DNA from: an uncultured Mailhella sp.
GTDB taxonomy: Bacteria; Desulfobacterota; Desulfovibrionia; Desulfovibrionales; Desulfovibrionaceae
Direction: 5' to 3'
Assembly (NCBI RefSeq): GCF_944324615.1
Contig: NZ_CALUWY010000002.1
Location: 62,001-126,000 of the forward strand
DNA length: 64,000 nucleotides
The stretch's first letter is position 1. Each line of letters opens with the position of its first letter. A program made the position numbers and the translations under genes. The notes under the pieces are model-generated. The model had not been told where the DNA came from and did no database searches. It saw only the letters and a program-made list of their open reading frames with translations. Below are positions 36,056 to 44,252 of this stretch, one piece after another.

Positions 36056-36424
36056 CAATATAAAAAAACTGCTGACAGACTTCTGCATATCCATGAAAAA
36101 CATTATTGCTCAACGGATCATAGAAAAATGGTGATTTCCATATCACCCATAAGCAGAAGAAACAAAACATTGAATAAAATGATTTTACTCCTGTATCGGA
36201 TTTGTCTTCTGTGGCTGATGAAAACATACTTTCTTTTCAGCCGCCGTATGCGGCGATCAATCTTGTCGGGATGGGCATGCTACAATAACGGCTCTGCGCT
36301 GAAGGTATATTTCCATGCTCCATAGTTCCGACAAAAAGTCGGAGCCGCTTGAAAAAAATCGGCGCAGGTGGAGCAGTACAAGCGTAAAATATGGGCGGAT
36401 TTTCTGAAATCATCCTTCATTAAC

Positions 36425-36450
36425 AAAAAAGACCATGTAAAAACATGGCC
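36425..36450 (-). terminator. Intrinsic terminator on the minus strand
   Basis: CCATGT/ACATGG arms (36433-36438 and 36443-36448) with an AAAA loop, followed on the minus strand by CTTTTTTG. It would end a transcript coming from the integrase remnant. Confidence 0.65.
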
Positions 36451-36547
36451 TTGCTTCAGAAATCACTGTTGTGGTACGGTGCGGTACTACAATTCAAAAA
36501 GCAATATTTTGTTTTTACTAGATATTTTCAGATAATTTTTTCTTCGA

Positions 36548-36572
36548 TACCAAGAAATATACCAAGATTTTT
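36548..36572. repeat. 25-base imperfect direct repeat, copy 1
   Basis: It matches 23 of 25 positions with 37671-37695. Each copy contains two TACCAAG heptamers 12 bases apart. The copies flank the truncated integrase gene and may be arm-type integrase sites. Confidence 0.55.
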
Positions 36573-36574
36573 CA

Positions 36575-36583
36575 TTGGTACCC
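36575..36583. repeat. Possible attachment-site remnant (TTGGTACCC)
   Basis: The nine bases TTGGTACCC also span the tRNA-Leu 3' end at 37804-37812, in the same orientation. Together they enclose the integrase remnant, as expected for attL/attR of a tRNA-targeting element. Nine bases is short, so coincidence is possible. Confidence 0.35.
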
Positions 36584-36724
36584 CTCTTTTTTGCCCCATT
36601 TCGTCATTTTTCGGCCTTTTGGGGGAGAAGTCAACACGGCCGGAAAACTTTCTTCCCCGGAGGCATGAGAACGGCACCGCCACGGCGGCACCTTCCGGCA
36701 GGGCAAGGGCACAGGCCCACGGCC

Positions 36725-37519
36725 TCACAGTCTGCCCGCGCCGAGGTCGATTTCCGCCCATTCCGCATGGCACAGTTCCGAGTTTCGCGTAAACAGCATG
36801 GGCATAAGCTGCAAGGCATAGTACAGAGAGGCGCTTTCCGTCGTGTATCGGTACAGGGCCTTTATCAGCTCCTGATATCGGCCTTCTTCCAAGATTGCCG
36901 CCCTGTGGGTAACTTTCGGCCTCATAAAGCAGCCGCCGAGAAAGGCGGACGGGTCATCGTCCCGGATTTCGTTCTGAACGGCGAACCGGCACACCGCCTG
37001 AATCATCCGCACCATGCGTTTCACCGTCTCCAAGTGCCCCGCCTGTTCGTGCTCTTTGAGTATGGGCAACGTCCTCAGCATGGAACGATTCAAGGAGGAA
37101 AACGCAAGGGAACCAAGCGCCGGAATAAGGTAATGCTCAAGGATATACCGCTTGCGCTTTTCCGTGACGGCCTTTACTTCCCCCGTCCGGTTACTCTGTT
37201 CCAGCCATTCCCGCGCCACGCTTTCAAAGGTTCTGGCTCCGGCGGCTTCCTGCCTTGCCTCTTCCTTGCGGCGCTTTTTCTCCTCTCCGGGGTCAACGCC
37301 GAGGGCAAGCAGTTTCTTTGCCTCCGCCCGCCGCTCCCGCGCCATCTGCAAGGAAACATCAGGGTACACGCCGAAGGCAAGCGTCTTCTGCTTTCCGTCG
37401 AACGTGTACGCCATGCGCCAATATCGCCAGTCCTGAATATAAAGGCCCCCGCCGTCCGACTTGCGGCCCTTGGTACCTTTCCGGGCACCTGCCCGGATTT
37501 CGGCGTCGCTCAGCGGCAT
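36725..37519 (-). pseudogene. Truncated P4-type tyrosine recombinase (integrase)
   Basis: 264 residues. The N-terminal DUF4102-like domain (KSDGGGLYIQDWRYWRMAYTFDGK, AFGVYPDVSLQMARERRA) and the helical core-binding domain (TFESVAREWLEQ) are intact. The catalytic domain stops just after TRNSELCHAEWAEIDL, which holds only the first active-site arginine; the HxxR and tyrosine are missing. A normal protein is about 400 residues. It ends at TGA 36725, and no continuing catalytic frame is seen in the next bases. ATG 37519 follows AGAGGGAA. It lies downstream of the 3' end of tRNA-Leu on the same strand, the usual layout of these elements. Confidence 0.85.
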
Positions 37520-37670
37520 ATCGTTTCCCTCTTTGGTATTTTTCTTTCATATATCATGCTGTTTTTATTGTGATATATGAAATTTTCCTTCTTTTTCTGC
37601 ATGAATTTTGCCCCTTTTCAGGGCAAAACTTGGTACCAGATAAGCGCCTTATCTTGGCACCTGAAAACCG

Positions 37671-37695
37671 TACCAAGGAATATACCAAGTTTTTT
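37671..37695. repeat. 25-base imperfect direct repeat, copy 2
   Basis: Partner of 36548-36572 (two mismatches). More CTTGGTA/TACCAAG-like units lie nearby at about 37630-37660. The 285-base gap 37520-37804 has no gene. Confidence 0.55.
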
Positions 37696-37804
37696 GCACG
37701 ACACAAGGCTGCTTCCGACTACTACCCGCGACAATCAGATTTTAAAAAAGTGTTGGCGTATCAGGCTTTTTCCTACCTCATACGCCAACATCCTACTTAT
37801 TATT

Positions 37805-37891
37805 TGGTACCCGGTGCGGGGGTTGAACCCGCAAGCCCTCGCGGGCGAGGGATTTTAAGTCCCTTGCGTATACCAGTTTCGCCACCCGGGC
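37805..37891 (-). tRNA. tRNA-Leu (anticodon UAA)
   Basis: The minus strand folds as an 87-base class II tRNA. The acceptor arms GCCCGGG and CCGGGTACCA include an encoded CCA. The anticodon loop reads ACTTAAAAT with anticodon TAA, and a long variable arm (TCGCCCGCGAGGG) precedes the T-arm GCGGGTTCAACCCCCGC. The long variable arm and anticodon indicate leucine. An integrase remnant lies just beyond its 3' end. Confidence 0.95.
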
Positions 37892-37899
37892 ACGCTTCT

Positions 37900-37928
37900 T
37901 TCGTACCAGTACAGCAGAAAGAAGACAA
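37900..37928 (-). promoter_or_regulatory. Candidate promoter of tRNA-Leu
   Basis: On the minus strand TTGTCT (37923-37928) and TACGAA (37900-37905) are 17 bases apart, with the tRNA 5' end eight bases further. The match to consensus is modest. Confidence 0.3.
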
Positions 37929-38048
37929 GGAAAACCTTGGCCTTCCCTCCTGCAAAAAAAACACGCTTCCGCGGCCCTTCCGCATCCTCTTGCCAAGAGG
38001 GGCGGGAGCTTCTATCCTGAAGCAAACTTCGGTCTTTCAGGAGCAGTC

Positions 38049-38564
38049 ATGACTTTTTTCGATAAAGCGGTTCTGCATTTCTCCCGTCTCGGCCCGGCCG
38101 GACTTTCTCCCCGGGCTCCCGGCACGGCGGGTTCCTTTCTTGCCGTGCTCATTGCCCCCTTCGTGTATCTTCCCCTTTCCCTGCCGTGGCGTCTTGCGGT
38201 ACTGGCGGTGCTTTTCGTGGTGGGCGCCCTTGCGGCCTCGCGTGCGGAAGTGCTGCTGAACAGGCAGGACCCGGGCTGTGTGGTCATCGACGAGCTGGTG
38301 GGGCAGTGGCTCAGCATGCTTCTGCTGGGCAATCTCTCCGCCTCTTCCACCACGGCCGACGTGGCCTTTCTCCTCGTGCCCTTTGTCTTCTTCCGCTTTT
38401 TCGACATCCTGAAGCCGTGGCCCGTGCATGCTTCGGAAAGCTGGCTTCCCGCGGGCTGGGGCATCATGATCGACGACGTACTGGCCGGAATATGGGCGCT
38501 TTTGTGCGTGAGCGTCGTCATGGCGTTCATCCACCTTGTCTTCCCCGGCGCTCTGACGCTGTAG
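38049..38564 (+). CDS. pgpA: Phosphatidylglycerophosphatase A
   Basis: A 171-residue integral membrane phosphatase that makes phosphatidylglycerol from its phosphate. The first part has [16 protein letters not shown], and the active-site motif [12 protein letters not shown] (the conserved EhvG-type acidic block, here DELVG) is followed by [12 protein letters not shown], a strong PgpA signature. Four membrane segments fit the family. ATG 38049 follows AGGAGC; the next gene (ruvX) begins four bases after the stop. Confidence 0.93.
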   Translation: MTFFDKAVLHFSRLGPAGLSPRAPGTAGSFLAVLIAPFVYLPLSLPWRLAVLAVLFVVGALAASRAEVLLNRQDPGCVVIDELVGQWLSMLLLGNLSASSTTADVAFLLVPFVFFRFFDILKPWPVHASESWLPAGWGIMIDDVLAGIWALLCVSVVMAFIHLVFPGALTL

Positions 38565-38568
38565 CACC

Positions 38569-38997
38569 ATGAAATATCTCGCCATTGATTACGGGCTCAA
38601 GCGCGTGGGCATTGCCGTTTCCGACATGGACGGGAACTTCGCCTTTCCCCGCTGCACCCTGAAGAGGGAAACCAGGGCGGCCTTCTTTGCCGAACTTCTG
38701 GCCCTTCTGGAAGAAGAAAAGGCCGAGGCCATCGTGGTGGGACTGCCCCTTTACACCGACGGCACGGAATGCCTCACCACGGTGCAGGTGCGCCATTTTG
38801 TGGAATCGCTGAAACGCCGCACCAGTCTGCCCGTGTACTGGATGAACGAAGTGCTGAGCAGCGCGGCGGCGGAACATGAACTTTACGACTTCGGCATGGC
38901 CTATCGTGAAGTGAAGAAGGTGGTGGACCAGCAGGCCGCCGTACTCATTCTTGAAAGCTTTCTCGACCAGCCGGAGGAAAGGAGATTGCGGGCATGA
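38569..38997 (+). CDS. ruvX: RuvX/YqgF putative pre-16S rRNA nuclease
   Basis: A 142-residue RNase H-fold protein. [19 protein letters not shown] contains the first catalytic aspartate in the usual DYGxKRxGxA motif; [10 protein letters not shown] and [11 protein letters not shown] hold the later acidic positions (Glu). It trims the 5' end of 16S rRNA in the family's studied members. Its final codon overlaps the mltG start (ATGA), so both are translated together. Confidence 0.92.
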   Translation: MKYLAIDYGLKRVGIAVSDMDGNFAFPRCTLKRETRAAFFAELLALLEEEKAEAIVVGLPLYTDGTECLTTVQVRHFVESLKRRTSLPVYWMNEVLSSAAAEHELYDFGMAYREVKKVVDQQAAVLILESFLDQPEERRLRA

Positions 38998-40145
38998 GCC
39001 AGATGCAGCCCACCCCCACGCCTGAGGAACCAAAAGACGGCGGCCGGCCGGAGCCTGAACAGCCGCGCAGGGACGAGGAAACAACGTCCCCGGCACCCGG
39101 AAAGAAACGGCACACCCTGCGCAACATCCTTGTTCTTCTCTTTCTGGTCGTGCTCTGCGCCGGGCTTTATGTGTGGAACGACGCGCGCACCTTCCTCAGC
39201 ACCGCGCCGGAAACGCCGGGCAGAAGCCTCATCGTGGACATAGAGCCGGGCATGAACCTCACGCAGGTGGCGGACATGCTGAAGAAGGAAGGCGTCATCA
39301 CCGATTCCCTGCGCTTCCAGCTTCTGACAAGGTACAAGGAAAAAAGCCGCAGTCTTCAGGCCGGGCGCTTTCTGGTACATACCGGATGGCTCCCGGAAAA
39401 GGTGCTGGACATGCTGGTTTCCGGCAAGGCCATGCTCTACCGGCTGACCATACGCGAAGGCCTGCCCTGGTGGGATGTGGCGACGCTGGTGGAAAAGGAA
39501 GGGTTCTGCAAGGCGGCGGACTTCACCTCCGTCATCCACGACCCGGACTTTCTCCGTCACTGGGGCATTCCCTTTGATTCCGCCGAAGGCTTCCTCTTCC
39601 CGGAAACCTACCTTCTGCCCCGTCCGCGCGAAATGAACAAGGATGCGGCCCGCGCCGTGGCCAACCGCCTGGTGGAAATGTTCTGGCAGAGGGCCGACAA
39701 GCTCTGGCCGGATGAGAAGCGCCCCTCTTCCGCGGAACTCAGAAGAATCGTCATCCTCGCATCCATTGTGGAAAAGGAAACCAGCGTTCCCGCAGAGCGC
39801 GCCCGCGTGGCCGGGGTGTACACCAACCGGCTGGAACGGGGCATGCTCCTGCAGGCCGACCCCACCGTCATCTACGGCCTGGGCCGCAGCTTCGACGGAC
39901 CTCTGCTGCGCCGACACCTGGAAAACGAGCACAACCGGTACAATACCTATCAGAACCCGGGCCTGCCTCCGGGGCCCATCTGCTCCTTCGGCACTTCGGC
40001 GCTCAAGGCCGCCATTCACCCGGAAAAACACGACTATCTCTACTTTGTGGCCACAGGACGCGACAAGGGGCATACCTTTTCCCGAACCCTTGCCGAACAC
40101 AACCGCGCCGTGCGCGAGTACCGGGCGGCCATCAGACAAAAATAG
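38994..40145 (+). CDS. mltG: Endolytic murein transglycosylase MltG
   Basis: A 383-residue inner-membrane protein. A Pro/Glu-rich cytosolic N-terminus of about 42 residues is followed by one transmembrane segment ([16 protein letters not shown]) and a periplasmic YceG domain. The catalytic glutamate is in [42 protein letters not shown] and [14 protein letters not shown] are conserved. It cleaves nascent glycan strands to end peptidoglycan polymerisation. It overlaps ruvX. Confidence 0.95.
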   Translation: MSQMQPTPTPEEPKDGGRPEPEQPRRDEETTSPAPGKKRHTLRNILVLLFLVVLCAGLYVWNDARTFLSTAPETPGRSLIVDIEPGMNLTQVADMLKKEGVITDSLRFQLLTRYKEKSRSLQAGRFLVHTGWLPEKVLDMLVSGKAMLYRLTIREGLPWWDVATLVEKEGFCKAADFTSVIHDPDFLRHWGIPFDSAEGFLFPETYLLPRPREMNKDAARAVANRLVEMFWQRADKLWPDEKRPSSAELRRIVILASIVEKETSVPAERARVAGVYTNRLERGMLLQADPTVIYGLGRSFDGPLLRRHLENEHNRYNTYQNPGLPPGPICSFGTSALKAAIHPEKHDYLYFVATGRDKGHTFSRTLAEHNRAVREYRAAIRQK

Positions 40146-40157
40146 CACACCGTCATA

Positions 40158-40192
40158 CAGAGGCTCCGGCGGATTTTCCGTCGGAGCCTCTG
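40158..40192 (+). terminator. Stem-loop after mltG
   Basis: Eleven-base perfect arms (CAGAGGCTCCG at 40158-40168, CGGAGCCTCTG at 40182-40192) and an inner stem, twelve bases after the mltG stop. No T-run follows, so it is a possible rather than certain terminator. Confidence 0.5.
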
Positions 40193-40257
40193 CGACAGAA
40201 CAGCATGCCGGGCCTTTCCGTTCCCCTTGAACGCATGGGCCCGCTTTCCGGAGCACC

Positions 40258-40356
40258 ATGAAGCTTTTCTCCAGCCTTGTTCTCACCCTTGTCTGCCTTC
40301 TCATGACCGGGTTCTGCCTGGTGATCCTGAAGGTTCTGGGTTTCTTCGCTCTGTAA
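40258..40356 (+). CDS. Tiny single-pass membrane protein
   Basis: A 32-codon frame, ATG 40258 to TAA 40356. The product is MKLFSSLVLTLVCLLMTGF followed by CLVILKVLGFFAL, a single hydrophobic helix with a short Lys-starting N-terminus. CGGAG six to seven bases before the ATG is a good ribosome site. It lies between the mltG hairpin and a convergent terminator. Family unknown. The strong start signal supports it, but the length alone does not prove it. Confidence 0.5.
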   Translation: MKLFSSLVLTLVCLLMTGFCLVILKVLGFFAL

Positions 40357-40425
40357 GGGCTCCGGTCACCCTTTCCGCAGGGCTTCCATGCCGGTGCACG
40401 GAGAAGGCGCCTTTTTGCGTTAAAA

Positions 40426-40458
40426 AGAAAGGGCGGAGCCGGAAGCTCCGCCCTTTCT
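40426..40458 (-). terminator. Terminator between the tiny ORF and the zinc-ribbon gene
   Basis: Fourteen-base arms (40426-40439 and 40445-40458) with a CGGAA loop. On the minus strand a CTTTCTTTTT run follows, so it best ends the zinc-ribbon gene; on the plus strand the T's are weaker. Confidence 0.75.
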
Positions 40459-40474
40459 TCTCACAGGAAAAACG

Positions 40475-41557
40475 CTACATCCCGGCCATGAAGGCGGGAA
40501 TCTGGGAAACCAGCGCAAATTCCAGAATGTACAGCGGCAGAAGCGCCAGCACGGTACGCACCCACGAAAGGCGCAGGGCGAACTTGCAGCCGATGAAGGC
40601 CGCGGCCACGAACCAGATGGAGGCAATGAGGCTGCCCACCATGGGTACGATGCACAGAACAAGCGGCGCAGCGCTGTAGCAGACCACGCGCAGCGTGGTG
40701 GCAAAATCAGCCCTGTCGGGCTGCACCATGCGGATCATCAGATGATAAAGCCCCGCCAGAATCACGGCCTGGAAAATGGAAAAGAACGGCGTGACCAGCA
40801 GCATGAGGGGCATATTCATGCTCTGCATGAGGGTTTCGGCCATGGCCAGTACCTGCGGATCCGTGGCGGTGGTGGTCAGTTCCTTGAGGAACTTCATGGA
40901 CCACAGCCGGGAGGCCAGCATCTGGAAAAGGCTCAGCAGCACATAGAAGAGTATGGGGCGGATAACGGAGAAATTGCAGCGCACATGCCGGAAAAAGTCC
41001 GGCGCATGGAAGAGCACGCCGAGGAGCGTGCGCGAGAAACTGCCCCAGAAGCCGTAATATTCCGGGCTTTCCCAGGGAGCGCCGTCGGGACGGCCGTCGG
41101 AACGGGAGGAGGATTCCTCCTGCCCCTCGTCATAGGCGCGCACATGTTCCCGTATGCTCCGCCAGTGTTCCCAGAAGCCGGAAGGCTTGTGCCGGGCGGG
41201 CTTTTCCTCGGGCTTCTCCTCCTTGCGTTCAACAGGCTTTTCCTTGTCGAACTCGGGAATCTGCGCCCCGGGAGGAAGGGGATCGTCGCCTTCCTGTTCT
41301 GTGGAAAGGTGCGGAACCGGAGGCTTTCCCCCGGCAGAGGGTTCTTCCCTCACAGGCGCGGCCGGAGCCTCCTCACGGGCAGGAGGAGGTGTGCTTTCCA
41401 CACTCCGGTCGGCGGGCGGAAGCTCTTCCTCCTCCGGCAGGGAAAAATGAAACACGCTGGAACAGCGCGGACACGTCACCTTATATTTTTTGCCGGGCCG
41501 GATGGAGGCATCGGGCACATCGCGCCGGAACCGGCAGGAAGGACATTCAATAATCAT
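40475..41557 (-). CDS. Zinc-ribbon (MJ0042-type) protein with C-terminal Yip1 membrane domain
   Basis: A 360-residue protein. The N-terminal ribbon has CPSCRF and CPRCSSVF (four cysteines; zinc-binding). A Pro/Glu/Lys-rich disordered linker spans about residues 45-130. The C-terminal part has about five membrane helices of the Yip1/YIP family, starting with FYVLLSLFQM. This architecture suggests a membrane-tethered regulator or trafficking-like scaffold of unknown role. ATG 41557 follows GAGGTTGCC. It does not share a clear operon with the genes on either side. Confidence 0.75.
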   Translation of the reverse strand: MIIECPSCRFRRDVPDASIRPGKKYKVTCPRCSSVFHFSLPEEEELPPADRSVESTPPPAREEAPAAPVREEPSAGGKPPVPHLSTEQEGDDPLPPGAQIPEFDKEKPVERKEEKPEEKPARHKPSGFWEHWRSIREHVRAYDEGQEESSSRSDGRPDGAPWESPEYYGFWGSFSRTLLGVLFHAPDFFRHVRCNFSVIRPILFYVLLSLFQMLASRLWSMKFLKELTTTATDPQVLAMAETLMQSMNMPLMLLVTPFFSIFQAVILAGLYHLMIRMVQPDRADFATTLRVVCYSAAPLVLCIVPMVGSLIASIWFVAAAFIGCKFALRLSWVRTVLALLPLYILEFALVSQIPAFMAGM

Positions 41558-41635
41558 GGCAACCTCACAGCGTCTTCACTTTTTCCACTATAGGCCCCCC
41601 GCCGCGCAAGGGCAAGGAGCAGAACGCCCCTTTCC

Positions 41636-42154
41636 TCACCTGAGCAGCATCGCCTCATCCGTCATGCCCAGAGAACGCAGATGCAGATAGATCCGCGCCG
41701 CGGCCATGGCATCGGAGGCGGCGTTATGATGGTCGAGCTCCAGCCCGAGATAGTCACATACGTCGTTCAGCCTGTTGTGCGGCAGCCCGAGTCCGCGGCG
41801 CGCGCCCTTCACCGTGCAGGCAAAGGGAGCGGAAGGGGGAAGAAGGCCGGAGGCCCGGCAGCAGCCGTAGAGCACGCGCCTGTCGAAGGTGGCGTTGTGC
41901 GCCACCAGAAGTTCCGCCCCCTGCATAAAGGCGGATATCTCCGGCCACAGTTCGGCAAAGCTCCTCTCCCCTTTCAGCATGTCCCAGGTCAGCCCGTGTA
42001 TCTCGGTAAAATACACGCGGGAACGGGGCGGCCGGATGAGGCGGTACCAGCTCGACACCACACGAAGATTCTCCATGCGGACCATGCCGAGAGCGCAGGC
42101 GCTGTCGGCATACTTGTCGGACGTTTCAAAATCCAGAGCCACCACTGCCGCCAT
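41636..42154 (-). CDS. DnaQ-like 3'-5' exonuclease (DEDDh)
   Basis: A 172-residue exonuclease-domain protein. ALDFETSDKYADSACALGMV holds Exo I (DxE); AHNATFDRRVL Exo II; and HNAASDAMAAARIYLHL Exo III with the DEDDh histidine. The start is ATG 42154, one base after the selB stop (TGATATG). It is not fused to a polymerase and probably acts in repair or RNA trimming. It overlaps no neighbour and may be co-transcribed with selB. Confidence 0.9.
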   Translation of the reverse strand: MAAVVALDFETSDKYADSACALGMVRMENLRVVSSWYRLIRPPRSRVYFTEIHGLTWDMLKGERSFAELWPEISAFMQGAELLVAHNATFDRRVLYGCCRASGLLPPSAPFACTVKGARRGLGLPHNRLNDVCDYLGLELDHHNAASDAMAAARIYLHLRSLGMTDEAMLLR

Positions 42155-42155
42155 A

Positions 42156-44072
42156 TCACGCGCTCCTGCCGCGCAGCACTCTCTTGTCGCCCACGCGCAT
42201 GGTGAGCTGCTCCTTGTCGAAATGCTCAAGCAGGGCAATGCCGTTTTTCCTGGAAATACCCGAAATATCGCGGAAATCTCCGGGCGTTATCTCGGCGTGG
42301 GAAGCAAGGAAATCCCGCACCTTCTGCCTGAGTTCCTCCATGACGGAAGAGAGGTAATACAGATCTTCCTTGATTTTCACGAGAGCGCCCTCGCCCACCA
42401 GAATCTTGAATATGGGCTGCGCCTGCCGTGCGCTGATGCCGAGTTCTGCAAAAAGCTCGGTATGGTTGGGCGGCATGAGGGGCGTGGCCAGATGCGCCTT
42501 GAGAAGCGCCTCCTTCAGCGCCTGCTGATCGTCCGCCAGAGAAACCTTGTGTTCCGGCAGGCGGAGCAGCTCGCCCTCGGCCATGAGTCTGCCCGAACGG
42601 AGAAGCCGTTCCAGAACATAGTGGGCAAGCTTGGGCGGAACGCCGGCGCCCATGCCCGCAAGAATCACGCCCTTGGCCATGCCGTGTTCCAGCGGGTTCT
42701 TCCTGTGGAAGGCCTCTGTGGCGGCAAGGGCGCGCTCCATGAGTCTTTCCAGCCACACGGGGGAAATCCAGCACTTTGCGTCCTTGTCCCAGCAGAAGGC
42801 GCCGCCCTTGCCCGACATGGCCTGTATCTGCTTTTCCAGCTGCCTGCCGCCGAGGTCGGTAAGGATGGAAAGATCGGAAAGCGTTGCGCCGAAGCGCCCG
42901 GCAAGCTCAAGCTGCACGGCAATGCGCGTTTCCGCGTCGGCGTCGGGCAGGGAAAGCAGCCTCTTCTGCATGGCCTCGTCGATATGACTGCGGCGCGGGG
43001 CCGTATCCAGAGGGTACAGAATGGAGCCGCCCGCCACGGTACGCAGGGGAGAAAAGGCCCGCACGATGCAGCGGTCGGCAAAGACGCCGGCCACAGGTTC
43101 GGAAAAATGCACTTCCACCAGCGCCGTATCTCCGGGCTCCAGACGGTCGCGGTCATAAAAATACAGCCGGGCCGCAAGTTCCCTCGCGCTGTGATGGAAA
43201 TGAATCTCGCCTCTGTGGCGAAGTCCGCGGGGGGAGGAGGCAAGGCATGTCAGCTCCACGATCCAGCGCCGGGAATTCTTCATGGTTCCCACATGGGTGA
43301 CCACGTCGCCGCGGCTGATGTCCTCCACGGAAAGACCGTGCAGGTTCAGAGAAATGCGGTGTCCGGCCTCGGCCTTTTCCTGACCCTCGCCATGGCTCTG
43401 TATGCTGCGGATATGGGAACGCCTGCCGCTCGGCAGAAGCTCCACCTCGTCGCCGCAGGCGGCGGAACCGGAAACCAGGGTGCCCGTGACCACGGTGCCG
43501 TGGCCCTTGAGGGAAAAGACGCGGTCCACCGGAAGCCGGAACAGATCGGAACGGCGCCGCGGCTGACGGCGGCTCTGTTCGGCTATGGCGGCGCGCAGCG
43601 CATCGAGCCCTTCCCCGGTCACGGACGACACGGGAAAGATGGGCGCGCCTTCCAGGAACGTGCCCTTCAGAAACTCGCGCACATCCTCCGTGGCGAGTTC
43701 CAGCATGTCGGCATCCACCATGTCGATCTTGGTGAGCGCCACAATGCCGTGCCGCACGCCCAGCAGCGTGCAGATTTCAAGGTGTTCGCGCGTCTGCGGC
43801 ATGACGCCTTCGTCGGCGGAAATGACGAGCATCACGAAATCGATGCCGGAGGCACCGGCCACCATGGTCCGCACGAAGCGCTCATGGCCGGGCATGTCCA
43901 CGATGCCCATGCGCTCCCCGCCCGGAAGATCGACATAGGCAAAGCCCAGTTCAATGGTGATGCCGCGGCGCTTTTCTTCTCCGAGGCGGTCGCAATCTAT
44001 ACCCGTAAGCGCCCTGATGAGCGAGGTCTTGCCGTGGTCGATGTGCCCGGCGGTTCCCATGATAACAGACAT
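42156..44072 (-). CDS. selB: Selenocysteine-specific elongation factor
   Basis: A 638-residue translational GTPase that delivers Sec-tRNA to UGA codons followed by a SECIS hairpin. G1 is [15 protein letters not shown]2 [14 protein letters not shown]3 DMPGHERFV and G4 TKID; the C-terminal winged-helix repeats bind SECIS RNA. The start ATG 44072 follows AGGAG; an upstream in-frame extension of 22 codons is rejected. Its presence implies selenoproteins such as formate dehydrogenase or hydrogenase elsewhere in the genome. Confidence 0.95.
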   Translation of the reverse strand: MSVIMGTAGHIDHGKTSLIRALTGIDCDRLGEEKRRGITIELGFAYVDLPGGERMGIVDMPGHERFVRTMVAGASGIDFVMLVISADEGVMPQTREHLEICTLLGVRHGIVALTKIDMVDADMLELATEDVREFLKGTFLEGAPIFPVSSVTGEGLDALRAAIAEQSRRQPRRRSDLFRLPVDRVFSLKGHGTVVTGTLVSGSAACGDEVELLPSGRRSHIRSIQSHGEGQEKAEAGHRISLNLHGLSVEDISRGDVVTHVGTMKNSRRWIVELTCLASSPRGLRHRGEIHFHHSARELAARLYFYDRDRLEPGDTALVEVHFSEPVAGVFADRCIVRAFSPLRTVAGGSILYPLDTAPRRSHIDEAMQKRLLSLPDADAETRIAVQLELAGRFGATLSDLSILTDLGGRQLEKQIQAMSGKGGAFCWDKDAKCWISPVWLERLMERALAATEAFHRKNPLEHGMAKGVILAGMGAGVPPKLAHYVLERLLRSGRLMAEGELLRLPEHKVSLADDQQALKEALLKAHLATPLMPPNHTELFAELGISARQAQPIFKILVGEGALVKIKEDLYYLSSVMEELRQKVRDFLASHAEITPGDFRDISGISRKNGIALLEHFDKEQLTMRVGDKRVLRGRSA

Positions 44073-44189
44073 GACGGCTCCTGAAAAACGTGTTTTCTGG
44101 GAAAGGCATACGATACCCGCCCCCGCCGCCGAGGGCAAGAGGCAAGAGCGTGCCGGAGCACGCCTGACGCCGCTTTGCCCAAGTTAAAC

Positions 44190-44218
44190 TTGACTTGCCG
44201 GAAAAAGTTGCGTAACGG
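44190..44218 (+). promoter_or_regulatory. Candidate ffh promoter
   Basis: TTGACT (44190-44195) and TAACGG (44213-44218) are 17 bases apart; the -10 is weak. A GTTCTTA/TAAGAAC inverted repeat (44218-44224 and 44236-44242) lies in the leader just before the AGGAAAG ribosome site. Confidence 0.35.
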
Positions 44219-44252
44219 TTCTTAGTTCCAAGTCATAAGAACAGGAAAGACG

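Larger units (their letters stand above)
36056..36724. other. AT-rich intergenic stretch beside the integrase remnant
   Basis: No convincing gene. It holds a hairpin at 36327-36343 (TCCGAC/GTCGGA), a minus-strand terminator at 36425-36450, and repeats described separately. A short frame before 36290 ends in PPYAAINLVGMGMLQ without a start and may be a decayed coding fragment. Confidence 0.5.

Noticed and set aside
35961..36227. Minus-strand 88-codon frame opposite the XRE remnant
   Set aside because: It is aromatic-rich with no start signal, and the opposite strand carries a recognisable HTH domain.
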